From Aurelia coerulea (taxonomy: Eukaryota > Cnidaria > Scyphozoa > Semaeostomeae > Ulmaridae): a stretch of DNA of 64,000 nucleotides. Location: NCBI GenBank assembly GCA_039566865.1, contig CM076949.1:8595501-8659500 (forward strand). Direction: 5' to 3'. The notes below the pieces were generated by a model. It ran no database searches, was not told the origin of the DNA, and worked only from the letters and a program-made list of their open reading frames with translations. Positions 23,031 to 34,075 of this stretch are shown one piece after another (position 1 is the first letter of the stretch; every line of letters starts with the position of its first letter). The translations under genes and the position numbers were made by a program.

Positions 23031-24221
23031 CTATTCATAATAAATTAAAACTAAACTAAATACATTACTACTGTACCGATCTTGGTGTAAGAAGACACAA
23101 GGTCATCTGGCCTACACCAAGAACGGTACTTACAATTTGCAAATAACTTCAAGATATAAAAAAAAAATAATAATACAGCAATACGAGGGACAAAACAAAA
23201 CAAGAAAACAACACACCAATAAGGAGACTGGCAGTTCCACACCAAACCATGCTATGGGTCTAACCTTTTATATTGTAGACTTCTATCATCCCTGTACCAT
23301 CACATAGCTACTGGACGGTACAATGACGAGGGAAGTCAAGCACTATGGGAAAATTTGGGTGGTTTGGTGCTGAACTGTCTGGAAGAAAGGAGGGAGAGCT
23401 GCTAGATCATTGCGTTATTTCAAATTGATTTCATATTGATCCACGGATACCGACGTGCCCCCCAAGGGAAAGGACGAAAAAAAGACCTCACCCCCTCGCC
23501 CAGGCAGCACTCCAGCACCCACGGTCAATTCAACCTGTTTGTTTTTTCAATGTATTCAATCGTTGCTTCAATAATTATCCTGTTGTCAATAATATTCATA
23601 TTAGAACTGCCGTAAAGAAGCAAGTTGCACAATGTTTTTGAATCCAGGTTTGCGATATCAATACCCGACACTTCTGTGACAGTGCCAAAGAGATCCATTC
23701 GCAGTTGATTAAAGCGGGAGCAGTGCAGGAGATAATGCTCGTTGTCCTCGTTAGCTGTACCACAATTACATATAGGCCTAAGACACTCAAAATTATGATG
23801 AAATTTGTGTGCATTCAGATCGCTGAATTGTACGCGAAGCTTGGTTATATTTCTGATACCCTTTAAGTCGAATACTCCATAAATAGTCTTTTTGACCGGT
23901 CTAATTAACGCAATCAGTTTCCGCTTAAATTCAGCAAGGCATTTAGAAGCGCGGATTTCTGTTGGTAATTTGTTCCATTCGTGTAACGTGTTATAGAAAT
24001 AGGAATTGGAGAAACGATCAGTTCTGGCTCTACTTTGTGCATAGGCTTGAGGGTTTCGCAGATCATATGATATCTGCCGTTCAGAAGGAATTAGAGAAAA
24101 AAGATATGCTGGATACTGTGTCAGCTTTAGTTTGAAAAAATGACATAGTCTCCTGTACCATCGTCTATCGTACAAGGATTCCCACCCAAGTTCTTCATAA
24201 AGCTTTTGCCTACTCGCCTAC
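23004..24221 (-). mobile_element. 5'-truncated LINE with 13-bp target duplication
   Basis: TTGAGCTCAATAT is present at 22991-23003 and 24222-24234. The minus-strand poly-A appears as a T-run (23004-23030). A 3' UTR spans 23030-23524 and the coding tail lies at 23525-24217. Clean boundaries indicate a relatively recent insertion. Confidence 0.92.
23525..24175 (-). pseudogene. LINE polyprotein C-terminal domain
   Basis: A 216-codon open frame corresponding only to the region beyond the RT. It has RWYRRLCHFFKL, LHEWNKLPTEIR, a KTIYGVFDLKGIRNITKLR block and a Cys/His cluster (CNCGTANEDNEHYLLHC), and ends IEYIEKTNRLN. The architecture parallels the 13057-14352 protein (WSRRLTLFY, WNKLEPELRL, KSVFGIHDPIG, EHFLLLC), so it is a related but distinct family. 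No catalytic domain remains. Confidence 0.88.
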
Positions 24222-24628
24222 TTGAGCTCAATATGGCTTGAGTTTTGAAAATATGGTTTATTTTGCATTGCGTTTACATGAGATCTCAACACAGGCCGAA
24301 ACTAGGTCACATGATACAAATTCAGTAGGAAACAAAGGAAACAGCGAGTGCCGATCAACTAGAATGCAACGGTTTAACTTAAAGACATCCCAACCTGAAC
24401 TTTTGAAATACTTGAAAAGGACAAGTAATTTCCTCACTCAGAGCAAAATGGAAATATTTCTCATTTTCCTCGAGGTGGGAAACTGATTTTTGAAAAGTAT
24501 CGATCACAAACGCTGCTGCCTTTATAAATATTTGATCCGAGACACTTGAGACGATGGAATGTGCTCGAGAATCAAAATTTTTAATCAGGCTGTCTGGTTT
24601 CTTATGTGCAAGAAAATATCTTTAAGCT
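24222..24628. other. Intron sequence
   Basis: Nothing recognised after the 24222-24234 target duplication. The 82-codon frame starting at 24238 has no family resemblance. Confidence 0.4.
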
Positions 24629-25685
24629 TTGGGCGTGGCCACCTCATTAGGTGACGTCACTATGACGTCATAATGCCGGACAATGTCAAAATATATGGTT
24701 TTCCGGCTTATTTGTTATAAAAACGGAATAAAAGGTAATCTGAATGACTTTTTCCATTCTTACTTGGCGTATTATTCATTTCCAATTTAAAGGGGCTGGG
24801 TCACGTAAAGTAATAAAACTTCTTTCGCAACGACGATTTTGCAGCTTTTTTGACAGGCCATATCAGATAGATTTTCCACTATTTTTCTCAAAATGAATGT
24901 GCTAGTTTGAAGATGAACTTTTGAACTTCAAAGAGAAACAAACGAAACAACCATACGTCGTAAGATTGCAAAGATATTAGTGGATTTTTAGTGGTAACTT
25001 TATTGTGGATTCACCCCATCCACCAAAATCTGTGCAGAACACAATGGCCACGTGTGGGCAATAATATAGATTATAGAGATAACAGGTTTTTTTACGGTTA
25101 CGTGACCCAGCCCCTTTAAATATGATGCATATAGGTGTTTTTAGACTGCTATTTTGGAAGAAAATGACAAAATTTGATGACGTCATAACTAAAAACTGTG
25201 TTTTTCTGCCAAAAATTGATAATAATTGGCTCAAAATGCTTTTAAAGTATTGCATAACGCAATTCTATGCTTTTTTAACAAAATCTGTTGGAAAAAACTT
25301 CCAAAATTTGCCAAAATGACCCAAAATGGCTGCCCGAGTGACGTCATCATTTAAAAAGGCTGACGTCAGCAAACTCCATTGTTATTGACAACGATAGAAA
25401 GCTAATTGTTTGCTTATTCTTTTAAAGTACAATAGTCAACATTTGGAACTAATTCTGGGAGTAAAAACATCAAAATCATTAATTTTTCCAATAACTTGCT
25501 TCAAATATGGTAGAGTCACCTGTCACGTGACACCTATTGTTCAAAAATTTAATTGTCAAAATGTAGCTAATAGATAATTAGTAATTGTCAGAGAGTTTGA
25601 GGGCCATAGCTTTTGTCGTTAAAGAATGCTCTGCAAAAAACCGACAGTGGGGTGGAAAACACCCCCCCCCCCGGTAGGATTAGGG
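24629..25685. mobile_element. piggyBac-like MITE copy 2, left end missing, carrying a nested MITE
   Basis: Homologous to copy 1 from GGGCGTGGCCACCTCATTAG (24630) to the right terminus GGTAGGATTAGGG, followed by TTAA at 25686-25689. About 150 bp of the left end is absent. Relative to copy 1 it carries a 325-bp insertion (24791-25115) plus a TTAA duplication. Apart from these the two copies are very similar. Confidence 0.88.
24791..25115. mobile_element. Nested 325-bp TTAA MITE
   Basis: The termini AGGGGCTGGGTCACGTAA and TTACGTGACCCAGCCCCT are perfect inverted repeats flanked by TTAA at 24787-24790 and 25116-25119. Copy 1 of the host MITE shows the unoccupied site (CCAATTCAAATATGATG at about 18859), confirming the insertion. 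Interior non-coding. Confidence 0.9.
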
Positions 25686-25799
25686 TTAAAGAGGCTGGTC
25701 TCACAGGTTCAATAAGAAACTTTATCTTAAGTCTAAAAAGTATTGTCAGCCACGCAGACATGGTTACCAAGCAGAAATACATACGACAGTTGGACATAC

Positions 25800-25911
25800 C
25801 AAATAGTTCTTGGAATGCGAGTGGTGCAGAGTCTTGCCCACCAGATGTAATTGCAGCTAAAACACTGAAAATATCTGGTGCACCATTTCCCAGGGCCAGC
25901 AGTGTTACACC
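25800..25911 (-). CDS. SLC8B1: NCLX-like Na+/Ca2+ exchanger, alpha-1 repeat exon
   Basis: Between a TTGTACAG acceptor and a TTTG|GTATGT donor the minus strand encodes GVTLLALGNGAPDIFSVLAA and then TSGGQDSAPLAFQELFG. The GNGAPDIF motif is the hallmark of the first alpha repeat of the cation/Ca2+ exchanger superfamily. Its Asn and Asp belong to the ion-binding site, and this form with Ala-Pro-Asp is typical of the mitochondrial NCLX branch. The exon is 112 nt, phase 0 to phase 1, matching 30133-30190 upstream and 19463 downstream. This is the most diagnostic piece of the gene. Confidence 0.88.
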
Positions 25912-26212
25912 CTGTACAAGTATTAAGGGTAGATAATATTTCACAATTTACTCAAAGAACAAATTTGCGTGCTAAGTGGAAAGCACAACTTTCTCCCAAA
26001 TCGGAGAACCAGAATGACGGCGACAATCACTGTCTGTATCATATCTTATTCGACACGGCTCAATGATATTTATAGCTTACTATGATCCATTATCAACCGT
26101 AAAAAATTAGGATAACCAAGCTAATGATTTGCGAATCAGAATTTAAAATAGCACTGAATAAGTGACTTATCTTAATGAACCTACAAACACAACATTAGGC
26201 ACTGCAATCTGT
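25912..26212. other. Intron sequence, nothing recognised
   Basis: No feature seen between the alpha-1 exon and the satellite. Confidence 0.4.
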
Positions 26213-27710
26213 GGAAGGAAAACCATTAAATCCTGCAAAAGAATAACAACCAAATTAACCAGCAACAAGGAAGAAAATTGTTAAATCCTGCAAAAGAATA
26301 ACAACCAAGTTAACCAGCAACAAGGAAGAAAATTGTTAAATCCTGCAAAAGAATAACAACCAAATTAACCAGCAACAAGGAAGAAAATTGTTAAATCCTG
26401 CAAAAGAATAACAACCAAATTAACCAGCAACAAGGAAGAAAATTGTTAAATGCTGCAAAAGAATAACAACCAAATTAACCAGCAACAAGGAAGAAAACCA
26501 TTAAATCCTGCAAAAGAATAACAACCAAATTAACCAGCAACAAGGAAGAAAATTGTTAAATCCTGCAAAAGAATAACAACCAAATTAACCAGCAACAAGG
26601 AAGAATATTGTTAAATCCTGCAAAAGAATAACAACCAAATTAACCAGCAACAAGGAAGAAAACCATTAAATCCTGCAAAAGAATAACAACCAAATTAACC
26701 AGCAACAAGGAAGAAAACCATTAAATCCTGCAAAAAAAACAACCAAATTAACCAGCAACAAGGAAGAAAACCATTAAATCCTGCAAAAGAATAACAACCA
26801 AATTAACCAGCAACAAGGAAGAAAACCATTAAATCCTGCAAAAGAATAACAACCAAATTAACCAGCAACAAGGAAGAAAACCATTAAATCCTGCAAAAGA
26901 ATAACAACCAAATTAACCAGCAACAAGGAAGAAAATTGTTAAATGCTGCAAAAGAATAACAACCAAATTAACCAGCAACAAGGAAGAAAACCATTAAATC
27001 CTGCAAAAGAATAACAACCAAATTAACGAGCAACAAGGAAGAAAACCATTAAATCCTGCAAAAAAAACAACCACATTAACGAGCAACAAGGAAGAAAATT
27101 GTTAACTGCTGCAAAAGAATAACAACCAAATTAACCAGCAACAAGGAAGAAAATTGTTAAATGCTGCAAAAGAATAACAACCAAATTAACCAGCAACAAG
27201 GAAGAAAATTGTTAAATCCTGCAAAAGAATAACAACCAAATTAACCAGCAACAAGGAAGAAAATTGTTAAATCCTGCAAAAGAATAACAACCAAATTAAC
27301 CAGCAACAAGGAAGAAAACCATTAAATCCTGCAAAAGAATAACAACCAAATTAACGAGCAACAAGGAAGAGAATTGTTAAATGCTGCAAAAGAATAACAA
27401 CCAAATTAACCAGCAACAAGGAAGAAAACCACTAAATCCTGCAAAAGAATAACAACCAAATTAACCAGCAACAAGGAAGAAAGCCATTAAATCCTGCAAA
27501 AGAATAACAACCAAATTAACCAGCAACAAGGAAGAAAATTGTTAAATGCTGCAAAAGAATAACAACCAAATTAACCAGCAACAAGGAAGAAAACCATTAA
27601 ATCCTGCAAAAGAATAACAAGGAAGAAAACCATTAAATCCTGCAAAAGAATAACAACCAAATTAACCAGCAACAAGGAAGAAAATTGTTAAATCCTGCAC
27701 GATAAACAAC
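26213..27710. repeat. 55-bp satellite, ~27-28 copies
   Basis: The unit contains TCCTGCAAAAGAATAACAAC and AAATTAACCAGCAACAAGG. Unit starts recur every 55 bp from 26281 on. Two variable sites mark the units: AACCATT or AATTGTT, and AAATCC or AAATGC. Two units (near 26745 and 27060) share a shortened GCAAAAAAAACAACC form, and one near 27610 is strongly shortened. Non-coding and intronic. Confidence 0.96.
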
Positions 27711-27797
27711 GAATTAATCTGAAACCCTGAAAGGACAGAAAAGAAGTTAATAGCTGCAATAAAAAGCAACGTTGAATAACCAAAAATGCTTTTCGTC

Positions 27798-28230
27798 ACC
27801 CGGGGGGGGTACTCCCATTGTGGCCTGACAAGGGAGTCCAGTCGGGGTTAAAGAGGGCAAAAGCAAAAAAATTGAAAAATACCCTCAACAGGTAGTATAT
27901 CTTTATAGAAACCCCCCAAATGGTAGTTTGTGGACCTAAAATTGGGCCATTTGGTAGCATCTAGTAGTGAAAATTTTATGCAGTCTTTCAAAGCTTCTTA
28001 TTGCAAAAACTGATTGAACCTAGCAAGAAAACTTCAAAATTAATTGATAAGTATTGCTGCAACGACCATTATTGCCGCACCGAAGAGCCTACTGAGTTGA
28101 AATCTTATAACTGGCCAGAAATCTTGGAATACCCTCATTTGATAGTATGAGTTTGACAAACAGGGCCATTTGGTAGCCATTTCGTAAGACCCTCTATCCG
28201 ACTGGACCATAATGGGAGTACCCCCCGGGT
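27798..28230. mobile_element. MITE with CCCGGGGGGGGTACTCCC ends
   Basis: The left end ACCCGGGGGGGGTACTCCCA and right end TGGGAGTACCCCCCGGGT are inverted, with TCGTC at 27793-27797 and 28231-28235 as a probable 5-bp target duplication. The interior repeats GGTAGTAT/TTGGTAGC-type words and has no coding potential. The element at 47749-48080 has the same end architecture. Confidence 0.82.
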
Positions 28231-28235
28231 TCGTC

Positions 28236-29129
28236 GCATACTCCTCAGCTTGGTTCGCTAGAGGAACAAGTTAGCGATACAAAAAAGTCATACGAATAAG
28301 TATTTATTATCAATAGCTTTCCAGCTACAGGGTCTCCCAAAATGAAGTATCGGGAGTTGAACATCTGCAAATTTTGGTTTTGCTACTACTTTCCGATTTT
28401 TTCCATTTTTAATTGTATTGAGAACCAAATTATCTTTCCCAATGACAAAAATTATGCAAAATAGTGCAAAGGACTTGGAAATGATGGATAAAATGGAGAT
28501 TTCAACCTTCATTAAATTTTAGAGATTTTGGTAACTTTCCAAACGCCAATACATCATTTTGGGGCAGAATGGATAATTGTCATTGGTTGATAATGAATCA
28601 TTAATGATTCAAGTAGTTCCCAACAGTCTTAGGCACACAGATTTAATTGTTTTGTATTTAGGCCCACACGAAAACTGCTTATGTCACAGTTAGATCAACA
28701 AACAGATTTGTTGAACAGAACAGATACAAACAATTACTGCCCTGTTCATCTTGGTTCTCCAGATAGGATCACTTTTATACTGGAGATGTTGCAAGTTTTA
28801 AACGGTGTTTTATTAGCTACCCAATTTCGAAGCATAATTCACATTTAAAGGCGATATCTACGAATCTATTCTACTTCACCCATACCGGGAGCGCTAAAAA
28901 TTCAGGTGTTTGAAAAATCGTATTACCTAGAGTATTGGATGGATCTGAATGAATCGAATAGGTAAATTCGATCTTATGCAAACCTGATGGTTGCGAAATA
29001 ACTGAAAAGGACCTAGGACACTGTGGATAGTATCATATAATTAGAAAAGGTATAGTAGAATGTAAGATATATTGTAAAATTTTATAATGGAATAAACAAT
29101 TGAAATTTTGAATCATAAACAAGGGGAGT
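28236..29129. other. Intron sequence, nothing recognised
   Basis: AT-rich; no exon, RNA or repeat identified. Confidence 0.4.
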
Positions 29130-29424
29130 TACATACTTTTGCTTGATACCATATTGTAGACATCCAGAAACCATGTTTTTTTAATTATTTCATATTGCGC
29201 CAAACGGTTTAGAAAGTACAATGGTTTTAAGTTTTTTTGAAAATTCCTCTTGATTTCTCGAAAAAGAAGAAAAACACACTTATTCTGAAAATATTGAAGG
29301 TTTCAGAAAAGTCCAACGGCAGAATCATAGCAAAAATAGCTGAAGTTTCTTTGAAGCCATTCAGTTCAAAGAAATGGGTCATTGAATTTTACACCAGCCT
29401 TTTTAAAGATTTGGAACCTATGTT
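29130..29424 (+). repeat. Dispersed repeat shared with 15765-16025
   Basis: Shares CTTTTGCTTGATACCATATT, CAGAAAAGTCCAACGG, TTTCTTTGAAG and CCTTTTTAAAGATTTGGAAC with the earlier copy in the same order, with small indels. Non-coding. The earlier copy lies inside a Harbinger-like element, so this may be a fragment of the same element. Confidence 0.75.
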
Positions 29425-29833
29425 GGACACTGGATCAAATCATAAGGAATGTCTCAAAATGAAAAATATGCAAGGGCATTTAATCACTGTCGGCAAATCA
29501 TAGGAAAGGAATTTTTGAACTAGTATACTACAGTTTTTCGATCTACTGACAACAAAGAGGTGGGCAATACTAATGCCCCTGAAAAATTAAACTTTTGTAT
29601 TGTTCAAATAGAGTTGAGTTCTATCGTTGCAAATATCAAATATACTGGAATCCTATCTTGAACAACTGAACAAATGAGACGACCGAAGGTACAATGCCTC
29701 CACGGTAGCCACACAAACGGGGACATTTTTTGGGACATCTTGTTGTTTTGAGAAGAGCTTTTCTCCAGTTTCTCAAAAAAGAGTTTCTTGTGAAGTGAAA
29801 CAGGTTTGACGAAAATTCGAAGGAACACCCCTA
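29425..29833. other. Intron sequence
   Basis: Nothing recognised. Confidence 0.35.
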
Positions 29834-29994
29834 GAAGGTTTTGTGGTATAGTGTTGTAATCCTCTGACTTTGCAGCCAGAACAGTCAGGCGGACAGGCTT
29901 CGATTCCAGGTAGAGCCCCACCACTCAAGAGTCACGACAAGGGTTCGCGGACCCAATTAGGTCTTCTCTTCTTCTGCAATCCTAGCGCTTGATG
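29834..29994 (+). repeat. tRNA-derived SINE, copy 1
   Basis: The tRNA-like head has a B-box-like GGCTTCGATTCC (29895-29907) and the motif TGACTTTGCAGCCAGAACA. The body has GAGTCACGACAAGG and TCCTAGCGCTTGATGC. The copy at 56520-56708 shares head and body on the other strand. The tail is a CTTCAC/TTTGCC-type short repeat (30013-30036). Confidence 0.75.
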
Positions 29995-30132
29995 CTAAAA
30001 ATCATAACTTTACCTTTGCCTTCACCTTCACCTTCAAGGATATCCCAAGAGGAACGGATGGACGTAACACTTGCCTATTTGAAAACTATTTTCCAGGAGC
30101 AATATACTGTAATCTGATATAAGAAAGGATAC

Positions 30133-30190
30133 AGCCACACTATCGCTCATATGAAGGGTCTTTGCAAATGTCTTCAAGCATGGACAAAAG
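30133..30190 (-). CDS. SLC8B1: NCLX-like exchanger, small exon preceding the alpha-1 repeat
   Basis: A 58-nt exon between TTATTCAAAG and GCT|GTATCC on the minus strand. It takes TT from 33143 to encode F-FCPCLKTFAKTLHMSDSVA and ends in phase 0 next to the GVTLLALGNG exon. The family pattern is FFCP-L--IS-TL-LSHNVAG, so the FCP and L-x3-K-TL-x-S-x-VA positions match. Its length and both phases are exactly those needed to join the neighbouring exons. Short size makes it invisible to ordinary ORF searches. Confidence 0.82.
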
Positions 30191-30409
30191 CTTTGAATAA
30201 ATGAATAAATAAATATGAGAAGATAAAATGGCGAAAACACTCAAATTAATGGGGAGAAATGGATAACACGCTGAAGGTCAGGAAATGAAATTTTAAATAC
30301 CATCGGGTGAGTCAGAAAAGAGTGTGCACGTTTGAGGGCCTACAGCTTTCAAACAATTTATCAGATTCCTATAAATTGACAATACCTGCGCTGCTAGCAT
30401 GTTAACTCA

Positions 30410-30897
30410 GACCCCGTTTACATGAGAGAAAACTGGATCGATCCAGAACGGGATCGATGCCAAACTGGTACGGGTCCGCCTTGCGTTTACACGGAATAGC
30501 TCAAGATCGATCCGCTATCCATGCTAGTCTGGGATCGATTGCCAGAGCGATCCAGTTTGGGATCGACCCCGCCAGAGCCTCGTGTAAACGGCTGGATCGA
30601 TCCCAAACTGGCACGGATGCAAAGCGAGGCAAGCCGAAAAAGGAAATGGAGGCGTTTTCATATTTCATACTGACACATTTTGGTCACCCTGATTACAATT
30701 GGCGCGAAGTCTTTACGCATGCCCAAGTCTTCATAAGGAGCTGGGAATCAGTGGTAAGGTGCCTGGATCGATCTCGTGTAAACGCAACATACTTTGGGAT
30801 CGATCCAGTGTAAACACCTGCAAAATATTAGGATCGATCTCAAACTGGATCGATCCCGTTCTGGATCGATCCAGTTTTCTCTCGTGTAAAAGAGGTC
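30410..30897. mobile_element. Harbinger-like MITE rich in GGATCGATCC motifs, TCA target duplication
   Basis: The ends GACCCCGTTTACATGAGAG and CTCTCGTGTAAAAGAGGTC form an imperfect inverted repeat flanked by TCA (30407-30409 and 30898-30900), a TNA-type 3-bp duplication. Inside, CTGGATCGATCC and related GATCGAT words recur many times in both orientations, concentrated towards the two ends. No transposase. Confidence 0.8.
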
Positions 30898-30900
30898 TCA

Positions 30901-31390
30901 GATACAAAAATCTGATTAAACAGATGCATCATCTCAGAATTATTCAAACAGGCCTAAATCCCTGGATCAAATTTGATGGAAATCTAGCCTCATGATGAAA
31001 AAATCAAGGAGAAAAAGGAATGAATGACAGTCCCAAGTCGATACGATTATACAGTAGCCTCTTCATTTACCCAATAAAAGGTTTGAGCCACAAGCTAAAG
31101 CAAATATAGTTTGTGTACGATTATTATGGGCTAAATTTTTAGCGACTTTGAACAAGGATTTAGGTCCAACAAGTATCCTAGTCACTGACGAAGAGAATAT
31201 TTGGCTGAGAGCAAGAAAGAAGGTCGCACGATGAAGGGAATACAGGAGAAACGAGAGGATTTTTATGAAACCCTACACAGCGCAGAAACCCACTGCTCCT
31301 TTGATGTGCTCCTTTGTCTGTGACCTCAGATAGGCCTCCTGAAGCTTTCAGCAATTGGCGGCTCCAGCCGTGATCTGGTATAACAGGTAG
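30901..31390. other. Intron sequence
   Basis: Nothing recognised apart from AT-rich unique sequence. Confidence 0.35.
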
Positions 31391-31500
31391 CTCCAGATTA
31401 TGCGCTGGTTGAAAGGGCAGCCTGCCACAGCGTTACCGCTGGGATTGAACCACAAATTACGTTGTGGCAGTCCCGCAGTGTACCTTCTCTACCGCTATCC
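31391..31500 (-). repeat. Possible tRNA-derived SINE head
   Basis: The minus strand contains GATAGCGGTAGAGAAGG (A-box-like) and, about 35 bp on, TGGTTCAATCCCAGCGG (B-box-like GGTTCAATCCC). Spacing fits a tRNA-like RNA polymerase III promoter, but no second copy is in the window and secondary structure was not verified. Confidence 0.4.
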
Positions 31501-33142
31501 TCAAACAAGACTCCTAAGCACAAGAAAGTAGAGCAGCAGAACAAAGAATCCTAAATAGGGATGGGAAACAACCCGAAAATCCGGCATCTCCAGTCTCCGC
31601 CATGATGCTGTAGGTAATTTCAGACACTACAGGCACCAATACGTTAAGTGGTGGTACCACGTCGGGTGATGCGGAGAGTTCATCTACCACCCGGGAGGTT
31701 GAACACTCGCCTTGATCTCTACCCATTGATCTAACGGGCATGGATGGGCCTACCAGGACAACTACACTCTCCCGCTATAAGTTCGCAGGGTCATCATGGA
31801 GATGCAGAAACTTCTGCATACAATAAAGCCTGGTTTTCATTCAATCATAATTCATCGCCGATGATTGTCTTACATAATCGGCGATGGCTTACGGTTGCAC
31901 TCAAAGCAGAACAATAGAAATGTAATTACCAATTCAAACCAACTTTTCAAAGTAACTCAAGTAGTTTCTGAAGTAAGATTAACTATAGCTAATTGTATTT
32001 GATGTTCTCGATCGATGGAAAACAACAGGAACATAAGTGGCGCATGTCCTTCTTTTGTGTTATGCTTAGACTAGATCACCATATCTTCAATGGTTTACTT
32101 CAATGGCATCCGTTCCTTTTCATTCACACCCAAATTAAAAGCGATTAGCGATCACAGACAAAGGAAATTCTCTCAAAGAACAAATTAAACAAACGAAACC
32201 GCAAATGATGCCCTGAAACTAATATGGCAAAACATCCGTTGCGCATGCAAAAAGAAAAGGCATTTTTAATAGAAGCAGTGATTATATACCGGGTGAGTTA
32301 GAAAACACACAATGTTTGAAAATACTGTCGGTCCCTGAATATCAAGACGATAACATTCGAAAATATCTCGTTTAATAGATGCTGTGTGCAATTAGATATT
32401 GAAATTTATCTAATTCAAATTTTAGTAAATGCCATCCCCTTGAATAAATTTGTTACACTAGTGCCAATGATGTGCCCATTCTCCAAAAGGGATAACACGT
32501 GCTAAAACGTGTTTAAGTCACAACTGTACAGCAGAATATTAGGAAAATTTGATTGTGATTTTACTCAGTTTTTCGAGGATTTTTGACGGGGTTTTCTTAA
32601 AAAGAAAATCCCTAATGATACCGAAGCGAAGTGACCGATTTCAGCCGGAAAAGGTTCTAAAAATAATTGAGCATGTCAACCATTTAAGTGAGATATCAAA
32701 TTTTATCATTGTTGTAATATTGAGGAAATATCAGCCTTATAAACTGAGAAGGCTTTTCGGTGCATTATAGGTTACATTTGCGCCCAAAATATACGAGAAT
32801 TGTAATGCCTTCTGCTCTGCTCTTGAATTAGTAAATGATATACGCAAGGTTAATGTTTAGGTATATTCTCCTACTTTCAATATCTAATAATGAATTCTCT
32901 TTAAAATGTCTTCCGCGTGCACAATACGACATTTTGCCATCTCTTGCGGCTTCGCTGGTTTTATTTGCTGCTAGAAAGATTTCCACTGTCAGTAATCGGT
33001 AATTACTTTGAATTTTTCTGTGAATCAAAAGCAGCTAATGCTATTTTTACAAAATATGGCCTTGTGCAACAACATTGCATCGTTAACATCAAGTAATTTG
33101 GTATTCCGAGACATATCAAACATTTAAGAAAATATATCTTAC
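31501..33142. other. Intron sequence, nothing recognised
   Basis: Searched for exons with the phase of the exchanger gene; none seen. ATACCGGGTGAGTTAGAAAA at 32287-32306 resembles sequence near 30299 and 46474 and may be the end of an uncharacterised repeat. Confidence 0.4.
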
Positions 33143-33195
33143 AATTCTTCTGCTGTAACGCCAAGTGCAATGAATAAGTAAATCAACCAAAATGC
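33143..33195 (-). CDS. SLC8B1: NCLX-like exchanger, first membrane-segment exon
   Basis: A 53-nt exon with a TTATTTTCAG acceptor and AATT|GTAAGA donor encodes AFWLIYLFIALGVTAEE plus two bases. It corresponds to the first transmembrane helix of the exchanger (family pattern W-LYLF--LG-TA--FFCP) and joins ...ALAAL from 45669 in phase 0. It ends in phase 2, completing Phe with the C at 30190. Confidence 0.82.
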
Positions 33196-33224
33196 CTGAA
33201 AATAAACAAAATCCATTTTCATTC

Positions 33225-34075
33225 TCATTTAAATTATTTATACACAAAATCCTTTCAGCTTACAAACTCAATACCAAATAAGAAAATAAATATCATAGTT
33301 AAATTATATAGCGTACGATTGAAACAGAGTCAATTAAGAGTCTGATCGAAGAAGACGCAACAGCATAAGAAAACAGGCGTCAAATTGATCTTTTGCGCAT
33401 TTGTTTTCCTTCCAGTGCTAACTAGTTTCGCCCAATCTTCAGAGCAACACAAGATAGTTGAATTAAAACACTCAGAGTTGTGATAGTTGAATTAAATATA
33501 ATGAATAACTACCTTCAGTACCAATAATAAAGTAGATGTGAAAAACACGACGTTGCCCGCCTGTACTCGTTGTCAAGTCCGTACAGGCTCTAAAGGAGTT
33601 TTTTTTTCAAATTTACTTTATCATTGGTACTGAAATTACCTTTCATTATATTGTCGTTTGGTTGTTATGGTACAACAGGCAACAAATTATTCTTTTTGTT
33701 GAATCAAATAAATTGTATACAGTTGATGCTGAAAATTATGTGCAGCAAACTATCTACATAGCAGCTGCTCTTCCAGGCAGTCGAGTTTTAAGTTGATTTC
33801 GGCACGCAAAATAACCTCTTAAGAATCCACTGAGTGCAGTGAGCGCGCTGACATTAATGGGAATATCATTCAAAGTAGTAAAGCGTTTTTTGACGTATTC
33901 AAGATTGTTTTTAGCATTTGTATGTCCCGGCAATTCCTTGTTCTGTAGCTGGAATACTGGCTCCTACGATCATATCTACCCCAAGGGCTTTTGGGACATC
34001 AGCAGCATGACAGCTACCAATGTTGCTAATAGTAACCTTTCAACGCACAGGGTGACCAAATATAACGGGTGAACA
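33225..34075 (-). pseudogene. Decayed LINE 3' fragment (same family as 16440-17240), interrupted
   Basis: 33229-33310 matches the LINE 3' end near 16446-16520 (CCTTTCAGCTTACAAACTCA). 33744-34000 matches 16550-16850 (CTACATAGCAGCTGCTCTTCCAGG, GGGAATATC, the CCC(G/A)GCAATTCCTTG-like region). Between them, about 33340-33700, lies unrelated inserted sequence, including the Penelope-terminus-like segment described separately. Coding capacity is lost. Confidence 0.7.
33340..33700 (-). mobile_element. Insert with Penelope-terminus-like segment
   Basis: The minus strand contains CTCTGAAGATTGGGCGAAAC and AGTTAGCACTGGAAGGAAAA, closely similar to the minus strand of 42960-43106. A CTGAAGA...GGGCGAAAC signature is common at the termini of Penelope-like elements. 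The right half has a small inverted repeat (ACCTTCAGTACCAATAATAAAGT with its complement near 33637). Exact borders were not determined. Confidence 0.5.

Noticed and set aside
26213..27710. CRISPR-like appearance of regularly spaced repeats
   Set aside because: The repeat unit is contiguous with no unique spacers and the genome is clearly eukaryotic; it is a satellite.
30370..30409. Possible exon end before GTATTG (CTAGCAGCGCAG on the minus strand)
   Set aside because: The exon with the required length and phase was found at 30133-30190, and upstream sequence here is a MITE.
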